NCBI GenBank assembly: GCA_000934455.1
Contig: KN887581.1
Location: forward strand, 1 to 64,000
DNA length: 64,000 nucleotides
Source of the DNA: Apostichopus parvimensis
Lineage: Eukaryota > Echinodermata > Holothuroidea > Aspidochirotida > Stichopodidae
Reading direction: 5' to 3'
Below are positions 12,244-22,354 of the stretch, piece by piece. A model generated the notes under the pieces. That model did not search any database. It was given only the letters and a program-made list of their open reading frames with translations, and had not been told where the DNA came from. A program made the translations under genes and the position numbers. Positions within the stretch are counted from its first letter, which is position 1, and each line of letters starts with the position of its first letter.

Positions 12244-13749
12244 ATGAGACAAAAAGATGACATACAATTTGCACAATTACTAAATAGACTTAGAGAAGGA
12301 AAAGATACTGCAGCCGACATACAGGATTTAAAATCATGCATCATACATAATGAAACACTAATTTCGCCTTCCATTCCACATTTATATCCCACCAACGCTT
12401 TGGTCAATCAGTATAACGATAAAGCATTCACTTTGTCTTGTAATGAAAAGATAACTATTTCTGCTCAAGATTCAATATGTGTAAATATGGCAAACAGTAT
12501 CAAAGAACATATTAAAGCTGCAATACCGAAAGATGCTAGTAAAACTTCTGGTCTGTTTAGTACACTAACAATTGCAGTTGTCAATAAATATGAAACTGTA
12601 GCAAATATAAATGTTGAAGATGGCATAACAAATGGTAGTGGTTGTGTATTGAAAAAAATTCATTACATTGACACTAATAATCCTTTACCTAGTATCCTCT
12701 GGCTTAAATTTGACAATCCAGATGTTGGTAAAATTGCAAGAGCTCGCTACAAAACATATTACAATGCACACATTCACAGTATTTGGACACCCATATTTGC
12801 TATTAAAAGAAATTTCCTAGTAACAAAACGAAAAGTCGTGGCTATAAGACAACAATTTCCTTTCAGGCCTTCATGTGCCAAGACCATACATAAAGCTCAA
12901 GGTGACACACTCACAGAAGTCGCTGTCCATATGGGGAAATCTACAATTGCCCATGCACACTACGTGGCATTGAGTAGAGTAACAACAAAAAGAGGTCTCC
13001 ATGTGTTGGAACTTAATGAATCAAAAATCAAAGTTACAGAAAGTGTAATCAATGAAATGGAACGGATGAAATCTACTTCTGTTATGAATCTATGTTATAC
13101 TCCAATGTATTCTATGAAATCAGCTACTTTAACATTGTCATTTCAAAATTGCAGATCACTTCATAAACATTTCAAAGATCTATCAAAAGATCATAATTTT
13201 ACTAAGTCTGATTTAATATGTGTAACAGAAAGTAGATTAACAAGCATAGATAAAGATTATGATATTCCTGGATTTGTTTCAATGAGAAATGATGAAAATC
13301 AAACTGTACAGCAACGCCCACCACATGGTCTTGTGATGTTTCTAAAAAAGCAAAATTGTACAAATTCTAGTGTATCATTGCATAGCTGTAATCTGTTTGA
13401 ATGCATGACTGTGACTGTCACTAGTCCATTGCCAATACAAGTATCAATAGTCTATAAGGCTCCCTCTTGTTCTTTCCATGATTTCAAACACTTCATTGAA
13501 ATTCAACTTAGGCCACAAGAATCAATTGATAAGCCTTTTCTTATTGTGGGAGATTTAAATTTCAATGTCCAGCAGGAATGTACATTTCTACAGTTCATAA
13601 CCTGTACATTCCAATGTGTACAATATCTAAATCAACTAACTACATCAGCTACGACCATAGACCTGGTATTTTCAAATGTAGATCTACTTCTATGTCAAGC
13701 AGTCTATTGTGTGTGGTCTGACCATAAAACTGTGCAAGTTGCAAATTAA
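12244..13749 (+). pseudogene. Helentron C-terminal helicase plus endonuclease domain
   Basis: The 501-codon open stretch starts EIMRQKDDIQFAQLLNRLR, the conserved segment after motif III. PFRPSCAKTIHKAQGDTL and HYVALSRVTTKRGLHVL (about residues 210-260) are SF1 motifs V and VI. From about residue 297 an endonuclease/exonuclease/phosphatase-fold domain follows: LSFQNCRSL, CVTESRL, FLIVGDLNFN, and the C-terminal SDHKTVQVAN, giving the acidic, Asn and His catalytic positions of AP-like endonucleases. This domain, thought to have been acquired from a non-LTR retrotransposon, separates Helentrons from canonical Helitrons. The stop at 13747-13749 is probably the natural end because it follows SDHK. 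Confidence 0.9.
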
Positions 13750-13822
13750 AACATTCCAGTATTAGTAGCATATTTGAAATAGTGCATGACTTTTTGGTTC
13801 CTCTTATTCCTTTCATCATCAG

Positions 13823-16800
13823 ATGGCATCGAAGACAATGGTTGTAAACATGCTTACTGAGCCGGAGCCAAGAGGTTCAAACTACTTTGCTTATGCAATT
13901 TCAGAAGAGGGCGACATCCATGAGATGTTCATTGTCAGCATTGGGAAGTCGCTAGCGAAAACGCTGGCAACTAAGTTGAAAAAGAATGTGTTTTTTGTTC
14001 TAGCGAACCTTTCTCTAAACAAACAAGAGGAGTGTTCCTATCTGCGGTTGGCTGCCGACAAATCAAAGTTAAGATTTAACCAAGTTTCACAATTGGTTCA
14101 AGTGGTACTGACACCTATGCACTCTCACCAGATCTATGACAAATATTTTTCCTAGAGCAGGTATCAACCCCTATCAACCATTTTATCCAATTTTAACCAT
14201 TTAGTTCACTCGTAAGTTGGGTAATAAAAAACCCTCTTCAGGACTTGAACAGTTGGCTCGCCCAAAAACCTTTCGTATCTTATGACTTCATATCTATTCA
14301 TACCAGTCTGCTCATTTTCATATGTAGACTATACAACACTCAAGATTCCAGATACATACACTGATACTGAAAATTATAACGCATAATGAACTAGGATTGG
14401 CGGAACCAGCTCCAGCTGTATCCTCAGAAATCACCTGAAAAGTGTGGATGGGTTTGAATGGGGAGGGGGGGGGGAGACTAGTGGAAACAGAAACACATGG
14501 GGGATATATTTATGTAAAAAGACATGTGGCTGGCTGCAAGCAAATTTTGTGCTGCTAACTATCACAAATATTTCAAAATGTTTTTCAGATAAGAACTTTC
14601 AACATGAATTTTGAAACATTAGTTTCTCAAATGTCACGTACTAGATGCTACAAGACTAGTGAGAGTACTTTTGAATAGCAATTTGTCCATATATTTCCCA
14701 TAATAATGAAAGTTCTTCATAACACTAACAGATTGATCACATTTATTGTACACATACCACTATCCTTGAAAACCCCCCAGCCATAACATCTCCTACCCTA
14801 ACCACCATCGATAATATGTATGTTCCAAATTTCTATGAAGTATAACCATTAATTTCTTATTTACAATAGGTTTTCAAGACGTCAAAGTCATTCCGCCTTC
14901 TCAAAGAGAAACTGGAAAAGTTTTTCAATGCAACACTCTGCACCATCCCTGATGCTTTAGCGTCACCACAGAAGAGGAGGCTTTCCGTTGAAGGAAAAGT
15001 AGCAAAGGTAATTTAATATGCTAAAAGTATCTAATTGAAACAAAATGCTCTAAAGGTGGTGGGACAGGAAAGCGATTCACAAGGCAGTCATAGTTAAGTG
15101 GAATGTAATTTTCTTTTTAAAGAAACTCCCATTTGGAAATCTCAAAGCTACACCACAGTCACTACACCACAAAACTAACAAACACTGTGTGTATGTGTCT
15201 GTGAGGATTTAGGACATCAGCTTTGTATAGAGGTGGTACTAGATAGCAGACTAATCTTCAGCAGTTACAATCATGGTCTTATCTGATGGGTAAATAGTCC
15301 ATAATGAGTAGATGAACCACATTACTTAGGATCATCATGTCACGAATATTAAACTTAAAATTAAAATAACTTGGAGGTATTGCTAATTAGCTGACATAGT
15401 CATACATGTCAGAACTGTTATCATGCCTTTTTATCAGAGCACAAAACTTGACCAACAAATAACTTGTCGAAAATTAATTAAGGCTAGACAATTTTCATAC
15501 AGCCCATCATTAGTAAATAAACCCTATATAATAGTATACCATATTCATTCCAATAGAAGCTCATGCCCTAATAGAAACACATTGGAATTTTCGTTAAAAT
15601 ATCAATTTTTTATACCCCGATAGTAGCACACTTTGAAAATTCGGATACACCAATTATCACAACGACGAAAAATTTAATATAAAAAAAAACCCACATTTAA
15701 AAAATAGTGTAAAGTACAGCCACAGTTCATGTAACGCAAACAGGAGCTTGCCCCAAATGCTTGGCGCTGACATAGCAGCACAAATAGTTCTCATTCATAC
15801 ATTTTGTAAATGTACCAGTTCTGCTAAATACTACCCTGATAAACATGTATGGTTTTGGTTTTACGACCGCGCAGTGCGTTTCTATTAAATGAATACGGAA
15901 CACATGCATTGTCTAGAATAATAAAATGTAGAGCAATTACAGTACTCGTCGTAATTTTCAAAAAGGACACCACATATACATCATCTGTACGCTGTGGCCA
16001 TTGATATACATCATACACTATGTGTTTGGTACAAAAGACAATGCATATACCCATTTAATTTGCAAGAAACTTATTTTTCCAATTTTACTGGCACTAACTG
16101 TCACTATGTAACTGAATGTAGTAGTGTGTGTTGACTTACAGGTATGTAACATTTTAAAGTGAGCAGTCTTGACAAAACAAATGGCGAATGGTTGTCGGCC
16201 TATGTATTTTCAACACTGATTACTAGGCTATAAATGAACAGTTGATGTAGTTTCAGATTTGGAGCGTGGTTTCAATGGGCTGTTGACTGAAACTTGTACC
16301 CAAACTGCTTTCACAAATGATTTGCCAATTCGATGCATTTTGCAGTTTTTTCAGATGTAAAACACTAAACAATGATAATAACAAACATTGCTTTAGTCTA
16401 TTATTCACAATTTTCACAAAATACACTTTTCTCATCAATTGTTAGGTGTATGATATGAAAGAAGGTCCCACATGGGAGAGGCGTGATATTCTGCTCACAG
16501 ATGAAGGAACAAAGAAAACTATCTGTTGTAAGCTCTGGGGGGAACACTCGGAAAAAATTACTGAGAATGACACTGGATCAGTAGTGGAAATCTCCAATGT
16601 AGAAGTACATGTTTACCAAGACAAGCATCAATTGAAGTCTACCACGTTGACAGCACTGGAGGTATATATTGTATACATATCTGAACATTATTATCGTTAG
16701 CATGAATGAATCTGAAAGTGTTCACACTAGTTTCGATTTATTTTTAGGATTTTCATAAATAGAATAAAACCAAGGGGGAAATATTGTATTAAGATAAAGA

Positions 16801-18528
16801 AAATGTAATATATGAACACAGTGGAATACTAACTAGTATGAACGGGAGGGGGGGGGGGGGGAATTCAGCAGTCTATAAGATGAAAAATAAGATAGGACAG
16901 CTCTTGTGAGTATAGCACTATTTTGCATTTAAGCCACCCACCTACATAAACAAGAATTTCTAAGAGAAGAGAGATACATTCCTCAAAACGGCATGGCATC
17001 CTGGCACTGTTACGTTGCCAAAGATAGAAAAAAAATTCTCCAAAGGTAGGTAAACCAGGACAGCATCCCTTGCAGGAATGACAAAAAAAGTATTCGTTCC
17101 AGATGCCAACTGTTTTAGGTATAGGCCACTGTATAAACATAGTTGAAAATGATTGCATCATTTAGCATCTCAAGTACAAGGAACCATAGTGCATTCACTG
17201 ATTTTCTAAGCTGCTATGATGCAATTTTGATTAAGTGGCCTATTAATTTGACACATTACCATGTTTTTTTCTTTAAACCACACAGATTAGGACATATCAC
17301 ATCTAGCCATAGCTAAGTAGTAATATTTTGTTCTCTCTAATGTGCACAACTCTGAACACTGCATTCCAAACGAAGTCAAATGGCCCTACAAATTTCAGCA
17401 TCAAAATTTAATTGTGCCTTTCCGCTTCTGTATATAATATAATACAACAAATGATAAAGCTAACTCAACATTTAAAACTAGCAAACCTTAAAGAGATGAA
17501 CAAAAATGCTCATGACAACTATTTTCCAATTTCTTCACAGATAACAGGACAACAAGTTTCAGCCGAAGCAACCTACACCATCATTGGCATAAATAACGAA
17601 GAGTAAGTTCAATTGACATAGAAATTTGAACAAACCACCACCCTACTAATCAAGTTAAAAACAGTTATTGTTCAGTTGTAGGTTTACAGCATATTGAAAG
17701 TTTTGGAAGAAAAAACAGCCTTCCATTACCTTTGAAGTTTTCACTTTCTGTAAAACAATCGGAAATATCTCGGTAGCTGCGGACCAGCAAATTCGTATTC
17801 ACGTTTATACATGTTGTTATGAACAATGACTCCAATGTTCAACAATATTCTGTGATTTGTTCTCAATCTCGGGACCTCAAATTCAAGCATTAAATGAAGA
17901 CTCTGTGAACCAAGATTCATGTATATCATTTTTAGCTCATACCTACAGATTACATGGTACAATGTTGAGGGTTTGTCACGATACTACTGTGGAAGTGTTA
18001 CTTTCAGGTTGTTCATGAATTTAAGATCAAAGGTCAACTAAGGGTCTTTTGTAGCATGGGCCATGAGCCTATATTTTCAATAACACTCTTAATTGATGAC
18101 CTCCAAATTACCTTCTAAATAGTTGCCACCAAATGTTGACTATATGTACGAAGTTACATGTTCATACAAAGTTTCATGTTGATTCAACAATGTCTAGTAA
18201 TTTTCTTCTGGTGAGCTCAAAATTTAACTGCAAAATTTTCAGCTCAATGTACTAAGTTTCATGTTGATCCAACAATGTCTGGTAATTTGACCTCAAAATG
18301 ACCCCTTGTGACCCCTAGTTTATTTACTTCTGTTTCTTCTCAAATTTCAGACTAGACAATATCTCCATCATCACAGAGTGCGGAAACACCTTCAACCTAC
18401 CTTCCAGTCTGCTCGAAGTCACTGGCCTTGACCTTATTGACATGACTCCGCTTCAATGTCAATTGACAGTGGAAGGAGATAAGGTCAAAAAGATTCAGTT
18501 TGACTATCCTGTTACTACAGATGTATAG
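13823..18528 (+). CDS. Five-exon gene for a ~288-aa OB-fold (RPA-like) protein
   Basis: Exons 13823-14095, 14870-15007, 16446-16661, 17541-17602 and 18351-18528 join in consistent phase (273+138+216+62+178 = 867 nt) with good donors and acceptors and no internal stop. The protein begins MASKTMVVNMLTEPEPRGSN and ends VKKIQFDYPVTTDV. Exon 3 reads VYDMKEGPTWERRDILLTDE, then KKTICCKLWGEHSEKI and NVEVHVYQDKHQLKSTTL: a five-strand OB fold of RPA70-like type that binds single-stranded DNA in known relatives. Exon 1 may be a first OB fold. The ATG follows a pyrimidine tract and CAG, so an upstream untranslated exon is likely. It starts 74 bp after the Helentron stop. It could be a host gene, a gene captured by the Helentron, or a transposon-encoded ssDNA-binding protein. 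Confidence 0.75.
17990..18340. repeat. Diverged dispersed repeat in the last intron of the OB gene
   Basis: TTTCATGTTGATTCAACAAT and TTTCATGTTGATCCAACAAT, each followed by GTCT(A/G)GTAATTT, occur about 75 bp apart, with text such as 'GATCAAAGGTCAACTA' and 'TGACCTCAAAATGACC' around them. This style of 'ggtca...tttcatgttgatccaacaatg' repeat is common in marine invertebrate introns. Confidence 0.45.
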
Positions 18529-18868
18529 TTGAAAGTCTAAATAGGAAACTGATCACTAGAGGTTATTTTTGGACAAAAGTGAAATATATTGATGTACAAA
18601 GTTTTTTTACTTAAGTTATTCACTACATATCATACTTATTTTTCCCCTGTCAGAATTGTATTATTGATATTTCTCTCAATTGTGTTTTTGTATAAAAAGG
18701 AGTTTATGAAATAATGAATTTGTGATCTAAAAATTGAAAATGAAAACTGTTAATATTTCAAAACTGATGTTTTAAAATTATTTGGATAAGACAAATTGGT
18801 ATTTTTGCTACAATTTTTTTCATATATAAAAACATAATTGAGAGAGATATCTATAATACAATTTAAAG

Positions 18869-19120
18869 AGATGTGACTGAGTGGTTATGGATGTGATCCG
18901 ATGATTGCAGGTTTCGACTCCATGTTCATTGCATCTGTGTCCTTGGGCAAGACACTTCTTCTTGATTGCTTCACTCTACCCAGGTGAAAGTGGGTACCTG
19001 GGAGGTTGACTTGCCAAATGACGCCGAGTAAGCTGCTGCCTCGTACCTACGTATGTGTGGGTCAGACAAGTTATGACCACATTATAACACATTATAAATG
19101 TTCATTATTATTAAATGAAA
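18869..19120 (+). mobile_element. tRNA-derived SINE
   Basis: An A-box-like GTGACTGAGTGG at 18872-18883 and a B-box-like GGTTTCGACTCC at 18910-18921 sit about 27 bp apart, as in a tRNA-derived Pol III promoter (the B box carries one extra T). A core TGTCCTTGGGCAAGACACTT follows at 18938, a motif shared by many metazoan SINE families, then a body ending in ATTATTATTAAAT. It lies downstream of the OB-fold gene. SINEs move using LINE machinery; this copy looks complete but target duplications were not resolved. Confidence 0.75.
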
Positions 19121-19247
19121 TTGTTGATGTAAAGAATTGAATTAATAATTATGGATATAAGAAAAGAGATATCCCACAAGTTGCACATGCACAATACAAA
19201 CCATATGATGCTAGCTTGGGGCTACTAAAATAAAACATTTATTACAG

Positions 19248-19405
19248 GTTTTGATATTAGCTTCCATTGAAAAGGGAGTACCAGGTAAAGTTGCCAGGGC
19301 CATGATGAGAGCAGTGATGACAAATGGCATCATGTAAAAATTCAGTGCAACAGGGCAAAAGGGAGGGGTCATTCAAAGACACCATCCTTTGCAGTGTAAT
19401 TTTGA
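19248..19405 (+). CDS. Exon with C-terminal half of a DUF4806-like domain
   Basis: The acceptor ATTACAG and donor GA|GTAAGT bracket a 158-nt exon. In phase 0 it reads VLILASIEKGVPGKVARAMM, then RAVMTNGIM, a TAA, KFSATGQKGG and IQRHHPLQCNF. Joined after the exon at 2594-2775 (also ending in phase 0) it gives ...GKRKKL-VLILASIEKG..., the order expected in DUF4806 ('r.klv..La.igg......r..m...mtn.....fs..G.kg'). The in-frame TAA suggests decay, a sequencing error or allelic loss. A possible next exon begins at 20101 (acceptor TTTGTACAG, open to a TAA at 20170) but is unsupported by homology. Confidence 0.5.
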
Positions 19406-20449
19406 GTAAGTCACATATTTTTTGTACCTTTTAATAGCAAAAGGAACCTGTGTAGTCACACCTGATATATCTAACATTGTACCACAGTTAATGTAGATCA
19501 TTCAACAATGAACTATGACTATTTGAAGAAATTAGATTTTTATCTCTGCTGTAGTCACATACCAAAAACTATAGGGCATATCTCCTCATTATGGGCCATC
19601 CAACCGCCAAGTAAAAAATGATTTATTGCTGCGCTGTTTGAGTGACTACACATGTTCCCTTTGTTTGAGGATGAATAAAAAAGTAATCATGGTACCAGTA
19701 GTTGCATATGTTAAACCCTGACCCTAATACTAGAAAGCAGCGATCACTGGTACTTTAAAAAAACTGCCAAAGATAGAATTGAGAAACATCATCTATTATA
19801 TTGCACAGTCACCAGTGTTAATGTTGAATATATGTCACCCCAAGATTACATAACAGTCAACAGTAACTGCTGCAGTACTACCAAATTAATAGGCCTACTA
19901 AGATTGTTAGATAGATCTCAGTTTTATGGCTCTTTATAACAGGTTATGGTAACAGCATCCATTGCCTACTATGAGTAGCTATATAGGGCTACTTAATATT
20001 GGGAGGCGGGTTGGAAACTTCAAGTAAAAATGGCTATGTATAAAACATGTTAGCCAATTTTTTAAACATGTTTAATACTTGTTTATTTTCATTTGTACAG
20101 AAGCAGTAAGGAAGTTCTGCATGGCAGTGATCTGCGACATGTTCGGAAAAATTGTCATCAAATACCGTTTTAAGTTTGCAAATTTTCGGCCAAATCTGGA
20201 GTAACCACCATTCCCCACCCCCTCAGATTTGGACTTGGGGAGATAGCACCCTGAGGCAAAATGTTAGATGTGGGTGTGCTAAATTTATGTGACGGAACAT
20301 GCTGTCAAAGGCATCATCGCAAAGCGATACGCCATATTGTCGTGGAATCAAGGTGCCCTTTTGGGGGATAGTATATGTATATATAGGTTTTAAAATAGCT
20401 TATGCTATGGTGTGTTAGGCTAGAAATGTTAACACTACAATGTCAATAT

Positions 20450-20990
20450 TTGCATGAAATGTTTTGTCGATGTCATCCAATCATTTCCAAGACATTTGGA
20501 AAAATGTTTTCATAACATTTGCTATAAACGTTAACATAATATTTTTCACACGTTTCGTCAGATATTTTCTTAACGTTATATTAAAATATCAAGTAAACGT
20601 TTTGATCAAATGTTAGGTAAACGTTTTGAGAAGACATAAATAATGGTAAATATAATATTTTCCAAACGTTTCTATCCTACATTTTTAAAACGTTATATGA
20701 AAATATCAGGAAAACGTTTTGGTCAAATGTTATGAAAATGTCTTTAAAAGACGTTATAATAACGTAAAATGTTGAGTCTTAGAAATAGCGGCAAAACGTT
20801 TTAAAATATTTTATCTTAACATCATGAAAACGTTATAAAAACGTTCTGATGATATTGGAACAAAACATTTTAAAACGTTTTCCCGCTATTTCTTAGACTC
20901 AACATTTAACGTTATTATAAAGTTATTCCAAAATATTTTCATACCGTTTGACCAAACGTTTTCCTGATATTTTTTCAAACGTTCTTGTGT
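20450..20990. mobile_element. AACGTT-rich foldback element (MITE-like)
   Basis: A long inverted repeat has arms about 20700-20802 and 20871-20973. Arm 1 carries ATCAGGAAAACGTTTTGGTC, GTTATAATAACGT and GAGTCTTAGAAATAGCGG; arm 2 holds the reverse complements CCGCTATTTCTTAGACTC, AACGTTATTATAA and AAACGTTTTCCTGAT in reverse order. The loop is about 70 bp. The left half (20450-20690) continues with diverged copies of AAACGTTTTG units. No coding capacity. A non-autonomous DNA transposon is likely; superfamily not assignable. Confidence 0.65.
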
Positions 20991-22068
20991 TTGGTGGGTT
21001 ATATAGGTTATCGTCTTTACTGTCAATTAAAGATACTCACAGGCTTACTAGCTAGAACGTAATATACGCCTAACGTTCGGTGTATTCATCACCATAAAAT
21101 CGGTCATCGAGAAACAAATTTAACCATGCGAAAATTGCCAGCATATAAGTGACCTCGTTACTATGGTAGCCCAGTCGTGATAAATTTGGATACACTGTAC
21201 TCGCTGTAACTGAGACCACACTATGGTCCAAATCGCGTTGTTAACCTGAAGTTTTGCCTTCCTATAAACACGGGATTACATTCAATGACACAGGTTACGT
21301 GAGACCAAGTCAAACATTGATACCAACATTTTTATACTTCCAAGTTACAACTTTGTTCTGTAGGTTCTCGACCGGTTTCAAAAGTGGAGTGCCTGGTTTG
21401 CGAGTTAAGCTCCTGGTTTTATAATTGTTATGAATAATCAACGTTAACAAGTGCTGCTGAAACATTTAGACCTTTTTTAAAGTCAATAAAATCAACGACT
21501 AAATATTTACACTTTTTTTCACTTCACCATTCATATTCCTAACTGCAACCACTGACTCTGTATCAATCTGTTTTCGACTTGTCAGTTCGTAACTCCATTG
21601 TATACCCTTTACGTAGTATGACGTAAGCGCTGCACGCAGAAGTTTGGTGATGACGCAATACTAACGTCAAAGTTTGTGTTATCGTACCTAACCTAGCTAA
21701 ACCAAGGCTGGGAAAATGAAGTCACAACTTAATCGCAAAATAACAAAATAGTCATGCAGTCTACTTCACGTTTACTCTAGTCAAATGGTAAGATGATTAT
21801 TTTTCTTCATGATTATACTGTCGGGTTTAATTAACAGCACCGTCCAGGATATTGCGAAACAATTGAATATTTAAGAAATCATAGCGTGGCCAGTAAATGG
21901 TGTGAATTGAAAGTTGTTTGGCTGCTATAAAAACCACCACTGAAGACTAGTAGGCTTTTTTCTTTATTATACTGCAGTATTATATGTATAACTTTTAGTT
22001 ATTGAAAAATATTTCAACATTTAGGAATCATAGCGCGTAAGAATAGCTTGAATTTATACGAGTTTAGC
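20991..22068. other. No gene seen
   Basis: About 1.1 kb of AT-rich sequence between the foldback element and the Harbinger element. I see no splice-bounded open frame with recognisable content. Confidence 0.4.
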
Positions 22069-22110
22069 TAGGATTCCATAAGCACGGATTCGGATACGGA
22101 AGCGGCAAAA
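22069..22110. repeat. Left TIR of the Harbinger element
   Basis: The first 19 bp match the reverse complement of the right end exactly; the next ~25 bp (CGGATACGGAAGCGGCA) match with differences. Similar CGGATGCG-type motifs recur to about 22245. Confidence 0.75.
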
Positions 22111-22354
22111 TACGCTGTCATTGAATTTCAACGGTTGTGATTCTATCTGCGCGGATGCGTTTTCGAATGCAGATACGCATGCGATAACTTTGATCGCTGC
22201 ATGTAGCGATTGATACGGCCATCCGGATGCTAGCCGCATACGATGAACAGTTGATATGACGTCATCATGTAAATACGCAATACTATTTCGACACCACGAC
22301 CACTTTTGACTTCCCAAACAAAGAAAACTGGCAGGAGGAAAACACCATTTAAGT

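Larger units (their letters stand above)
7345..13749 (+). mobile_element. Decayed Helentron (Helitron-class rolling-circle transposon)
   Basis: One long plus-strand frame family encodes, in order, a C76-like cysteine peptidase, a DUF6570/Helitron_like_N region, a Rep nuclease with HUH and paired tyrosines, a Pif1-like SF1 helicase and a C-terminal endonuclease. This order and the terminal endonuclease define Helentrons. If read across its breaks the frame spans about 2,100 codons. Roughly ten lesions (in-frame stops plus a few frame changes, mostly between 10.1 and 12.25 kb) make it non-functional. Helitrons leave no TIR or target duplication, and the 5' and 3' boundaries were not found, so the coordinates cover only the coding part. 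It lies in an apparent intron of a DUF4806-like gene. Confidence 0.9.

Noticed and set aside
18869-18945. A functional tRNA gene
   Set aside because: The A- and B-box-like words are there, but no cloverleaf closes and the SINE core follows directly.
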